A stretch of DNA of 64,000 nt. It comes from Solanum dulcamara. Taxonomy: Eukaryota > Streptophyta > Magnoliopsida > Solanales > Solanaceae. The notes under the pieces are model-generated. The model searched no databases, had not been told where the DNA came from, and saw nothing but the letters and a program-made list of their open reading frames with translations. Shown here piece by piece: positions 32,708 to 43,517 of this stretch; position 1 is the stretch's first letter; the number at the start of each line of letters is the position of its first letter. A program made the translations under genes and the position numbers. The DNA lies in NCBI RefSeq assembly GCF_947179165.1, contig NC_077239.1, positions 21,731,134-21,795,133 on the forward strand, written 5' to 3'.

Positions 32708-34701
32708 TGTCATGACCTGACCTAGGGCCTAGTTGTAATACGGTGATCGAAACCCCGAAGGGCTCCACCCAAACCTCTTATATATATCATAAGCATACAT
32801 AAGGTAAAGTAAAAGCGAAAACATCGTAAGACAGTCTAAACCATGAAAAGAAATTAAGGAATATCACATGACAACATAGACTCGAAATATTTATCCAACT
32901 AAATGCCTCTACTCATAAATATGGGTTGGGGCTAAGACATGTCCCTATCTCACCATTAATATGAAACATAACAAAGGTCTTTGAAACAATAACCAACTCA
33001 ATGACTAGTCCCTAATAAATGAGAACTCACCGCAAACACCGTTGATAGAAAATCTTAACTAGCCACGTGAAGGAATATGATCTTCAACATCAACCCCTAC
33101 ATTATTAGACAATATGGGAAAAAAGTATGTATTAGTACGTTGGAATGTAGTAAGTATGTAGGCAATGCAATGCATAGAAAACTATGTTTGTACAAATGAC
33201 CATTTTTAATAGCATGATAGTAGAAGTAGTAAAAATCATAAGTAGTCTTTAAGAAGGATCAATGCATAATAAACTATAAGAGTATCATATAAAGTAAAAG
33301 ATAGGATTAGTCATTTAGAATATGAAGAAAAGGACCATACATATGTGGGATAGGAACTATAACCAAAAATAAGACCATGCGAGCTATAACATGGAATTCT
33401 AATGTTGCCCCTACATCGGAGGAAAGGGGAATCTACCTGCCAAGGTAGACTCTACCTCGCTAGGCGGGTCATACATACGCAATATGTGGATCCACTAGCT
33501 ACGCCATGAAGGCAACCTATGGTGGCACATAGTTTATGAGACATGTGGTTGCTACTAGGGCTTTTGGTAGGGCCCCTACCTCAAGTCCACTCGGTGCTAA
33601 GTCAAATCCCACAGAATACATACATAGTATAGAAATCATAGTTTCATATATAATAGTCATGATCATAGGTTTGAAATCATAGAGTAGCTCATTTTCATAA
33701 CATAATTGTAATATGAGAATTGTCCTTTTATCATTACAATCATACATACATAGACATAATTCATACTTAAAAATTCATGATCATAGCTTATACTTGAAAT
33801 TAGGGTAAGACATAAATGCATGATCAATTGACTTGAGAATCATGAAATTGACTTGAAAGTATAATTGAAAATACTCATATTTTATATCATCCTATATATA
33901 ATTCATATAGATAATATCATTAGGAAGTATAATTGAAAATACTCATATTTTACATCATGAACCCTAGAAATCAAAATGGGATAATTCATGGGAAAACTAT
34001 GCAATTTAATGCAATAATCATCAATTTATATCAAAAAAGACTCATGATCATAATTTGAATCATAATTCATGCAATAGGAATAGATATCACAAAACCCATA
34101 AAATACCATACTTTTATTTGACAGAAAATGTGAGAAATTGATTGGGCTTTATGGATGAAAGAATCCATGAATCAATACCCACATACCTTAAGTGAGAACA
34201 GCAAATAATTTGGAAGAACTTGAGAGTTTTGATGGAGGGCTTGAGTGAATTTACTTAAAGTCTTCAATGGAGCCCTTGAGAGTCTTTTGTAGAGAGAGAA
34301 ATATTTGAGTAGGTGAATTTTAGGAGAATGAATAGAATTAGAGGTTTAGATTCATTTATAGAGTTGAATTAGGTTCTAAAAATGTCTAGGTTCATTAGCT
34401 AACAATTTGGAAAAAGTCTAAAATAACATTACTAAAAATCCAACTCGGCCAGAAAACCCTTGCCAGGTCCACAACTCGGACTTGTTGCGGACCTTTTTAT
34501 TTTGTGCAGTTTTTTTGAGAAATCTATCTTTCGATCTACGGGTCCTAAAAATCAGCCGAAACTATTTTTCTGTGGATTTTGACCACTTGATCGATATTCC
34601 GAACTCAAATTTTCCAAAAAGATTAAGAATAATGTGTTACGTGAGCGGCTTAATACCAAGGCATTTTTAAGGCACTTGTGAGCATTTTGAGGGATGTTTC
34701 A
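32708..34701 (-). repeat. Near-complete LTR lodged inside the 3' LTR of D
   Basis: TGTCATGACCTGACC (32708) to ...GGGATGTTTCA (34701): 1994 bp with TG/CA ends, of the same family as D's LTRs. Flanks differ (gcaac and agtaa). Comparison with 41905-41937 shows about 20 bp of the host LTR ('gtaaatcatgggatgcaaag') missing at the junction. Either a solo LTR that lost its duplication, or a recombination product. Confidence 0.75.
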
Positions 34702-36228
34702 AGTAAAACACATGATAAGATGAGATAAGTCATGTCATGAGAAAATTATAATGACCAAAGCTTTTAAAAAGCATAATTTAAAAATCATGGCATACGCAAG
34801 AAATCATAGATATGTGAGATAGGAATCATAACCGAAAATAAGAACATACAAGCTATAATATAGAATACTGTTGTGTCCCCATACAACGAATAAAAAGGGG
34901 AATCTACTGTCCAAGGAAGACTCTACCCCTCTAGGTGGGTTATACATACGCTATATGTGTGGATCCAATAGTTAGGCCATGAAGGCACCCTATGTTGGCA
35001 CGTAGTTTATGGGACTTGAGGTTGCTACTAAGGCTTTTGGTAGGTCCCCCACATCAATTCCACTAGGTTCTAAGTCAAATCTCATGGTAATATATCCATA
35101 GTATAGATATCATAAATGACATATATCATAGTCATAATCATAGGTTTGAAATCATAGAGTAGTTCATTGACATAATATACTCGTAATGTGACAATTGTCA
35201 TTTCATCATTATAATCATACTTGCATAATTCATATAGTTAGGCCTTAGGTCACCATATAGGTCCCTAAGTCACCTTACTTCATAACTTGCACGAAATTCA
35301 TACCTTGAACTTAGAGTAGAACTCAATTGCATAATCAATTGACTTCAAAATCATGTAATTGACTTGAAAACATGCATGATCATAGACTTTCTATCAGCTC
35401 ATTCATAATTCATAAATATAATATCATTAGGAAGTATAATTGAAAATACTCATATTTTACATCATGAACCCTAAAGATCAAAATAGGAGATTTCATGGAC
35501 AACTCTTCAATTCAATGCAATAACCATCAATTTATATCAAAATAGGCTCATAATCATAATTTGAATCATAATTCACGCAATTGGAATAGAGATCATAAAA
35601 TATATAAAATAATATACTTTAATTTGATATAAAACTTGAGAAATTGATTGGGCTTTGTTGATGAAAGTATCCATGAATCAATACCCACATACCTTAGGTG
35701 AGAAAACTAAATAATTTTGAAGAACTTGAGAGTTTTGATGGAGAGCTTGAGTAAATTTACTTGAAGTCTTCAATGGAGTCCTTGAGAGACTTTTGTAGAG
35801 AGAGAAATATTTGAGTAGATGAATTGTAGGAGAATGAATAAAATTAGAGATTTAGGTTAATTTATACAGATGAATTAGGTCCTAAAAACGTCTAGGTTCA
35901 ATGACTAACAATTTGGGAAAGTCTAAAGTGCCCTTACTAAAAACTAAATTTAGCCGGAACACCATCGCCAGGTCCGCGACGCAGAGGCAAGCAAGTTCAT
36001 GATGCGGACTTGTCGCGCACTTTACTGTTTTGGCAGTTTCTTTAAAAAATCTATCTTTCGATATACGGGTTCTAAAAATCCGTCGAGACTATTTTTCTAC
36101 ATATTTTGACCCCCTGATTGATATTCCAAATTCGGATTTTCTAAAAGGGTTAAGGATTATGCATTACATGAGTGGCCTATTCCCAAGGCATTCTTAAGGC
36201 ACTTGTGAGCATTTTGTGAAATGTTACA
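34702..36228 (-). repeat. 3' LTR of D, proximal piece (R and U3)
   Basis: It starts 'agtaaaacacatgataag' and matches 41934-43415 almost base for base. It includes about 40 bp ('aatcataggtttgaaatcat') absent from the 5' LTR near 42350. It ends ...GAAATGTTACA. Confidence 0.88.
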
Positions 36229-36479
36229 ATATCTCCATCTTGGAAACATTAGTCCTTGAATGAGATTCAACTGATATAGGAAGGAGATGGAAGAATGAGT
36301 AGAAACCCAACATGACAGGAAGACACTTTTAAAGATGCATAGAACATGTAAACTTCAAACTTAACATAAGACATAGTCCTTGAGGAAAATTATTTTCATG
36401 AATCATGCATGCATACGAATGACATATGGAATTGAAACGTAGGATTTTAATCAATTTGATCATGAAAAACTTAGTACCT
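36229..36479 (-). other. 3' non-coding region and polypurine tract of D
   Basis: The polypurine tract is degraded on the minus strand (CCAAGATGGAGATAT, 36229-36243). The rest is AT-rich with no gene. Confidence 0.65.
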
Positions 36480-36800
36480 TTAGGATCGAGTTAAAGGAAA
36501 GAGGTATAGATAATGCTTCATCATGTCTGATTTCGCCTCCCACGTAGCACTATCTACTTTTTGATTCCTCCATAACACTTTGACGGATGCAACATGTTTA
36601 TTTTTTAACCTTTTCACTTGTTGGTCTAAAATCTCAATCGAGACCTCTTTATAAATCAAATTCTCTTCAATACTCACATTCTCCATTGGCACAATAGAAT
36701 TTGGATCACCCACAAACTTCCTTAACATTGATACATGAAATACCAGATGAACAAAAGCCAACTCAAATGGAAAGTCTAATTCATATTACATTTTGTCAAT
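36480..36800 (-). pseudogene. Integrase tail and chromodomain, element D
   Basis: Open 36480-36761: AFVHLVFHVSMLRKFVGDP, SIEENLIYKEVSIEILDQQV, KRLKNKHVASVKVLWRNQ, VDSATWEAKSDMMKHYLYLF. This chromodomain is the most complete of the window's minus-strand copies. Upstream, 36762-36800 retains 'RILRSIDKM', stop, 'YELDFPFELA' of the GPY/F module. The frame then enters the insert. Confidence 0.85.
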
Positions 36801-37187
36801 AGACCTTAGGATCCTACACCTCTATAGGAAAATTTATCCCCAAAGCACTACTCCTCACCGCCACATTTTATCAAACCTTAAGACCTAATCAAGGAGCACC
36901 CAATGCACCGCACACTTACCCGCATGCCATCCACATTCAAGCCTAGTTCTATAACCATTCTAATACACTCACTTGGAGTCATCATCAATTAAGAATTTTC
37001 ATATCTATATTATCCTCTCTACATCTACATTTGCATTAACTCCTGCTAACAGACACTCCAATATACTCTTACCTATATATTTTTCATAATAAGATCCATC
37101 TAGCTCTTCCTCCATGTCTATAACCTTAAATGGAGTAAGTATGCCACAGTTTATCAAAACATGGAATGACCACTCTCTATCTATCTA
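36801..37187 (-). other. Unidentified insert in D with a 59-codon ORF, related to the insert in B
   Basis: It replaces everything between the protease end and the integrase tail. On the minus strand an open stretch, 37184 to 37008, encodes 59 residues including EWSFHVLINCGILTPF, KVIDMEEELDGSYYEKYIGK, then SILECLLAGVNANVDVERI. No Met lies near the front, so it is a fragment of a frame, not a gene with its own start. B keeps part of the same reading (CGIL-PFKVID-EEELD). Further left, 36840-36960 matches B's 16020-16140 region ('gtggttatagaactaggcttga'). It does not resemble gag, protease, RT or integrase of the other copies. Origin unknown. Confidence 0.7.
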
Positions 37188-37436
37188 TCATGACCCTAAA
37201 CTAGAGCCTTAAGACAAGAACTAAATCTACCCTTAAATACTGAATCATGACCCTTCCATTATAGAATAGACTCATTTGGGAATTGAAATTTGAATCAATG
37301 AGTTCTACAATCTATAGAAGCATAAGATGTATGGAACCAATCCATACCAATCATTACTATTTGAAAAAGGGAATTCATACTTATCAGATGAAGCACCATG
37401 CTAAGTTTGTGCACCTATAGAGGAATAGGGTTGAGA
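37188..37436 (-). pseudogene. Protease C-terminal remnant, element D
   Basis: Minus-strand readings IIGMDWFHTSYASIDCRT, FKFQFPNESILE and GRFSSCLKAL match the distal half of protease and the start of the RT linker in A, E and F. The catalytic loop (ALLDPGA) is missing: the sequence passes from gag's end straight to the distal half. The stop-containing linker then meets the insert at about 37190. Confidence 0.75.
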
Positions 37437-38258
37437 TCACCAACGACTATCCCTATAATTCTTAGCAACCCGTGGACAATGCCTCAACTTATGATCCTTC
37501 GCACCATAACCAAAACATACACCCGAACTGGATAAACAATCTCCCGGATGGTACCTTCCACACCTTTGACATGCGAGAAAAGCTTGACCACTATAATTGT
37601 CACCTTGATATCTAGGGTTATGCACCCTATCTCTTTGATACTTAGGCACTAAAGTGTTATCAAAAGATGATCCATTCTCAATCCATGTCTTCTTAGTCAT
37701 CCTAGGAACCTTCTTCAGCTTTTCCCCTTCAGTTTGCTCGGCATGAGTTATGAGTCTAGAGATATACATTTCCTCTATGAACATGGCTGTCTTACAATAT
37801 TTAACAACCAAATTTGAAACACCTGATATAAACTTACTTATTCGAGCTCGAGGGTCGGACACCAAACTCATAGCATACCTAGACAACTTCATAAAGTTGA
37901 GGGCATACTCCTTACACTCATATTGCCTTGCTTCAAGTTGATAAATTACATCACCTTCTCCTCCCTCAACTCTAAGGGAAAGAAACGATCAAGAAATGCA
38001 CCCTTAAAACTTTCTAAATCTATAGGACTCTCATTCACTCTTTCGGCCTTCCATTGGTTGTACCACACTTGAGCGACACCCTTGAGTAGGTAGGCCCCAA
38101 CTCTTCTTTTTCTCCCAAAGTCAGTTTTATAATGCTCACTATCTTGTAGACCTCACCAATGAACTCTTGAGGATCCTCATCAACTTTTGATCCATGAAAA
38201 TCTAGAGGATTCATTCTTGTAAAGTCACTTACTCTTGAGGCTAGAGTAGGAACATTAG
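37437..38258 (-). pseudogene. gag, main part, element D
   Basis: 38035-38258 encodes the capsid N-terminal half (SDFTRMNPLDFHGSKVDEDP, QEFIGEVYKIVSIIKLTLGE). After frame changes near 37900-38035, 37437-37892 gives the C-terminal half (MKLSRYAMSLVSDPRARIS, KFISGVSNLVVKYCKTAMF), then CQRCGRYHPGDC and a knuckle CFGYGAKDHKLRHC in which the second Cys is replaced by Tyr. It is interrupted at 38258 by a solo LTR and continues at 41051-41228. Confidence 0.85.
38254..38258. repeat. Target site duplication ATTAG, left copy
   Basis: ATTAG directly before TGTCACGACC. The same five bases follow the other end at 41051-41055. Confidence 0.88.
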
Positions 38259-41050
38259 TGTCACGACCTAACCCCGTAGGTTGAGATGGGTGCCCGAACT
38301 GGACACACACGTGCACCCCTGCCAACTATAAGTAAACCCATTTCCTGTTCGACTGTTAGTGTACTGACAAATAAGAAAAACATACAAGCCGACGAGGCTG
38401 GCGTAACATACAGGTTCATTCCATAACATATATACACGTGAGCCAACAAGGTTGTCATGACACCGGAAATGCCCAAATCATAAGTCAGAAAAGAACAACT
38501 GTACATACATACATATACAACTCATATACAACCCAAGTACATATCCACAGACCTCTAAGAGTAAGAATAGTAATATAAGGTGGGACAGGTCCCCCGCCAT
38601 ACCCGTGAACAAAAATATATACATCAAGGTTTAGTACCAAAATTAAGCTCCAGCATAATGGATTACCTTTGGACTGCTGGATAGGACTCCTACGCTGGCG
38701 GATCCCTAAACTGTATGTTTGTACCTGTGGGCATGAACGCATCCTCCCGAAGAAAGGGGATCAGTACGATATATGTACTGAGTATGTAAAACATAACATA
38801 ACATATCTAAGACAAAATATCAAATCAGAAGTCTGTACCTGTACCTTGTGAATCATAAAAGCATGCATGTTCAGATTATACAATATAGCCAGCCCTATCT
38901 GGGATCTGGTGAATATACCTGTAGGACCATCATAGGCTCATCGCCATCACCACCTTATTACAACACATCATCATATATACACATATGTACCCGACCTCTA
39001 GTGAGGGACTCGTTGATTTTTTCATGTCATTGCATTATCATGTCCTCGTGTAGTGTACCCGGCCCTTTAGTGAAGAACTCAGTGGATAATATAGTGAACT
39101 ATGCACATCTACATACCCAGCCCAAGACTCGATGATAGAAGGGTTACAGTATGCACGAGTAGAGTAGTGAGTAACTATATTCAATTTAAATCATTATCAG
39201 AGACCCAATGGTATAAGAGGATTAATCTACCGTCTGAGGACCTAAGTAGTAGTGTAGTCATCTTAGATACCCTCTAAATTCCATTAGGGGCTATATTAAT
39301 TAGAATATCGGGGTCCCTAGACGTATACTAAAGTAATGCTAACCACTTAAGGACTCCAAAGCACTTAGTTTCATATAGTCCTACAACTAGGAGCCCGTAT
39401 ATTCAGTAAGTCCTTAGCATATAGAAGGTGCAAGGAAAGTAGCTTAACTATCATAAAAGTTCAACATCCAGAACTGAATAAGAGACACTTAGGAATGGAA
39501 TCACTTTTTACTTACCTCTATGACATGCCAAAAGAAGAGAAGGAATAGGCTTTACATACCTCTTATGGACTTCTCTTAATTACGTTCACGTCGTCATCCT
39601 CCAAACCTATTTAACATGGAATAAATGCAAGTATCAAAAACCTTATACTTTTCAGCATCTTAGAATACCTACGAGTTTTCATAGAACTCATTTCCTCGCA
39701 CACCTTTCCTGACTAGTCGCTTACTTAGTTAAGGAGTTAACAGAAATCGGGCAGCATCTCCCCTATAATATGACCTATTCAAATTTCCAATTACACTCCT
39801 AATAACTACAGACAACCAACAACAATAACCTGCAACATATATATATATATAATTCACATCAACATTATACAACATAAATGCCAAACGACTCGCTTGAAAC
39901 CATAATACCAAAATAGGGTTCCTAGTTTCCATCTTGCAACACTTTTAACCATACGAAACGGAGGGTTGGGTGGATGCAACCAGAAGCACCCACAGCTCTT
40001 TTAGAACATTTTCCATCACCTTAACACCCCACCACACGACCAGCATCTGCAGCACTACAAACATCATCCACTATTCAACTTTAATTTAGCTACAACGACT
40101 TCATTTTAGATTGTTTCTAATGTGGAGTATTTCTATGACATTCTTACATTTCTAGTGGCATAAAAGGTGTTTAATACACCCTATAATAACACCATAAACT
40201 TCAAATTGTAAGAAAATACCTTACCTTATCTGAAATTGGCCCAAACTCACCAAATCGCACCTCAAAAACTCTTCAAACTTGCTGAAATTGCGCGGACTGC
40301 TTGTTATCCATTTGGTTCTGCTCCAAGCCATGATTTTATACTATTAATACCTCCATATTATTGTGGTATACACTAGATAATTAATTTACAAAATAAAATT
40401 GGGACTTACCCTTTTTTTCCTCCTAAGTCGTCGCCCTTTTCTCTCTTAGATTAGGGTTTTCTTTTCCTTTGTTTTGCTGAAGTTTTGGGATCGAAATGAA
40501 GTTATGATCATGTAACATGTATTTATAGGCTGCCTATGGAGGTGACATATATCATCCCCTAAGAGTGACACGTGTCCAGCCCCTTTTGGGCCACCGCATC
40601 CATGTGACCAATGAGGGGATGCCACATGGCAGTGGGGTCCACCCCCCCAAGTTGGTGGTGGGTCAGCTTCTTGATTTATCTACTTTCCATGTGTCACTCC
40701 CTCCTTGCTGCCACGTGTTATTTTTTACTCCTCCTCATGGGTTCGTAATCTTATCTTATCTCAAGAACCTATGTAATCTGGGCTATGTAAGCTGGTATGT
40801 ACTTAAGTGGCTTAAGTGTGTAAGACGTCTAAATTAATAGCTTACGTAGGTAAGTTGAGTCTTATGACTCATTACTTAGCCTCCAACTTCTTTCGACTTC
40901 ATTTGACCCTATTTCTAACCTTCCCTACCATGGGGTGTCATATTCTCCCTTTCGTAGAGTTATTTGATAGCGTCGTAGCTTATGTGGATCACATGATAAC
41001 TTCTAAGAAAATTAAGAGACATTCTGAGCTCGAGACTGTGGGGTGTAATA
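38259..41050 (-). repeat. Solo LTR of the element C family, inserted in gag of D
   Basis: TGTCACGACCTAACCCC ... TGTGGGGTGTAATA, 2792 bp, the reverse complement of an LTR of the C type. Shared landmarks are 'gggtgcccgaactgg', 'gtgagggactcg', 'gagcccgtatattcagtaagtcc', 'ccacgtg' and 'ccctaccatggggtgtca'. Its terminal base pair on the right is decayed (ATA for ACA). ATTAG flanks both sides, so a whole element inserted and later lost its body by LTR-LTR recombination. Within it are a probable TATA box (CCTATAAATACATG on the minus strand, about 40516-40529) and an AT microsatellite at about 39838-39851. Confidence 0.92.
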
Positions 41051-41228
41051 ATTAGGAGGAGCCGCAACCCCTTAGTTGGTCACCACTTGGGCTAGCATAG
41101 TAATAGCGGTTAAGAACTCCGTATTAGTAATTTGGTCTGGTAGAGGACCATTATCTTGAGGAGAAGGGGGAGCTTAAGATTTATTAGAATTATTTCCCCT
41201 TAGCGACGGTGGTCTTCTTAGAGCCATT
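41051..41228 (-). pseudogene. gag N-terminus, element D
   Basis: The minus-strand ATG at 41228 opens MALRRPPSLRGNNSNKS followed by a stop. The rest is APPSPQDNGPLPDQITNTEF, LTAITMLAQVVTN, stop, GVAAPPN. It joins NVPTLASRVSDFTRMNP across the solo LTR. The start fits the spacing after the leader ('tttgtaatttcagaaaa' directly upstream). Confidence 0.8.
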
Positions 41229-41428
41229 TTTCTGAAATTACAAAGAAAAATCGTTAGGAGGGAATGTCTTAGAGTACCACTCTATCGCACGACATGTATC
41301 ATAAAAGAAGTGAGAATTTCTTAAGACACATCATAGCCTCCTAATAATAAGTGTGGCTCACTTTACACTCATGAATAAGACTCTACTTCATGCGGCATAT
41401 TGGACACCTTAGGAGACTTGAACCTTGT
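41229..41428 (-). other. 5' leader of element D
   Basis: About 200 bp with conserved leader words ('tctatcgcacgacatg', 'ttaagacacatcatagcc'). No gene. Confidence 0.55.
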
Positions 41429-41441
41429 GCTCTGATACCAA
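41429..41441 (-). other. Primer binding site of element D (tRNA-iMet type)
   Basis: On the minus strand TTGGTATCAGAGC, a perfect match to the canonical iMet primer site, 3 nt from the LTR. Confidence 0.92.
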
Positions 41442-41444
41442 GTT

Positions 41445-43415
41445 TGTCATGACCTGACCTAAGGCCTAGTCGTAACATGATGATCGAAACCCTAAAGGGA
41501 TCCAACCATTCCTATTGTACATATCATAAGCATACATAAGGTAAAGTAAGAGCGTAAACATAATAAGAGAGTCTAAACCATGAATAGTAAATAGAGAATG
41601 TCACATGACAATATAGACTTGAAACATTTGTCCAACTAGAAGCCTCTACTCATGAGTCGGGGGCTAAGACATCTTCCTAGATCACCCTCAATATGAAATA
41701 TAACAAAAGTCTTTGAAAATAATAACCAATTCTATGACTACTTCCCGATAAATGAGGACTTATCACAAACACTGACGGATAGAAAAGCTTAACTAGCCAC
41801 GTAGAAGAATATGATCTTCAAACTCAACCCCTACATTATGAGACAATGTACACAAAAAGTATGGATTAGTACGTTGGATTGTACTAAGTATGAAGGCATG
41901 AAATGCAACGTAAATCATGGGATGCAAAGGTCAAGTAAAACACATGATAAGATGAGATAAGTTATGTCATGAGAAAATCACAATGACCAAAGCATTTAAA
42001 AATCATGGCATACGCAAGAAATCATAGATATGTGAGATAGGAATCATAACCGAAAATAAGAACATACAAGCTATAATATAGAATACCGTTGTGTCCCCAT
42101 ACAACGAATAAAAAGGGGAATCTACTGTCCAAGGAAGACTCTACCCCTCTAGGTGGGTTATACATACGCTATATGTGTGGATCCAATAGTTAGGCCATGA
42201 AGGCACCCTATGTTGGCACGTAGTTTATGGGACTTGAGGTTTCTACTAAGGCTTTTGGTAGGGCCCCCACATCAAGTCCACTCGGTGCTAATTCAAATCC
42301 CACGGAATATATACATAGCATAGAAATCATAAATGACATATATCATAGTCATTGACATAATATACTCATAATGTGAGAATTGTCATTTCACCATTATAAT
42401 CATACTTGCATAATTCATATATTTAGGCCTTAGGTCACTATATAGGTCCCTAAGTCACCTTACTTCATAACTTGCACGAAATTCATGCCTTGAACTTAGA
42501 GTAGAACTCAATTGCATAATCAATTGACTTGAAAATCATGTAATTGACTTGAAAACATGCATGATCATAGACTTTCTATCAGCTCATTCATAATTCATAA
42601 ATATAATATCATTAGGAAGTATAATTGAAAATACTCATATTTTACATCATGAACCCTAGAGATCAAAATAGGAGATTTCATGGGCAACTCTTCAATTCAA
42701 TGTAATAACCATCAATTTATATCAAAATAGGCTCATAATCATAATTTGAATCATAATTCACGCAATTGGAATAGAGATCATAAAATGTATAAAATAATAT
42801 ACTTTAATTTGATATAAAACTTGAGAAATTGATTGGGCTTCATTGATGAAAGTATGCATGAATCAATACCCATATACCTTAGGTGAGAAAACTAAATAAT
42901 TTTGAAGAACTTGAGAGTTTTGATGGAGAACTTGAGTAAATTTACTTGAAATCTTCAATGGTGTCCTTGAGAGACTTTTGTAGCGAGAGAAATATTTGAG
43001 TAGGTGAATTGTAGGAGAATGAATAAAATTAGAGATTTAGGTTAATTTATAGAGATGAATTAGGTCCTAAAAGTGTCTAGGTTCATTAACTAACAATTAG
43101 GGAAAAGTCTAAAGTGCCCTTACTAAAAACTAAATTCTGCCGGAACACCATCGCCTGGTCCGCGATGCGGAGGTGAGCAAGTTCGCGATGCGAACTTGTC
43201 TCACACTTTACTGTTTTGCACAGTTTCTTCGAAAAATCTATCTTTCAATATACAGGTCCTAAAAATCCATCGAGACTATTTTCCCGCAAGTGTTGACCCC
43301 TTGATCGATATTCAAAACTTGGATTTTCCAAACATGTTAAGGATAATGCATTATATGAGCGGCCTATTCCCAAGGTATTCTTAAGGCACGTGTGAGCATT
43401 TTGAGGAATGTTACA
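41445..43415 (-). repeat. 5' LTR of element D
   Basis: 1971 bp, TGTCATGACC to ...GGAATGTTACA. TATA candidate on the minus strand CTATAAATTAAC (about 43043-43054). Its U3 has a perfect hairpin, CAAGTTCGC (43178-43186), loop GAT, GCGAACTTG (43190-43198), and a second one just before it ('gtccgcgatgcgg', about 43158-43170). The R-U5 part resembles LTRs of B, but U3 does not. Confidence 0.9.
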
Positions 43416-43517
43416 ACAAGAAAAGAGTTTATGTTCAAGTGTCATTGTGTTAAGTAAGTACCAAGTATAGGTGTTCAAAAGTATAGAGTAGTCGTGAGTT
43501 GATAGATCTAAGCTAGG
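43416..43517. other. Spacer between D and E
   Basis: 102 bp, no feature recognised. The words 'aagtaccaagtatagg' and 'gtgttcaaaagtatag' do not match any element here. It may be a relic of the original target DNA. Confidence 0.35.

Larger units (their letters stand above)
32505..43415 (-). mobile_element. Element D: gag-only chromovirus derivative with a foreign insert, twice interrupted
   Basis: Minus strand. 5' LTR 41445-43415, primer site 41429-41441, gag 41228 down to 37437 (split by a solo LTR, 38259-41050), a protease remnant 37188-37436, the insert 36801-37187, integrase tail and chromodomain 36480-36800, polypurine tract 36229-36243. Its 3' LTR is 34702-36228 plus 32505-32707, interrupted by another LTR (32708-34701). 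RT, RNase H, the integrase core and the protease N-terminus are absent. The left end of the 3' LTR is missing (about 270 bp). The two LTRs look about 95% identical by eye, so D is younger than A or F. Confidence 0.88.
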
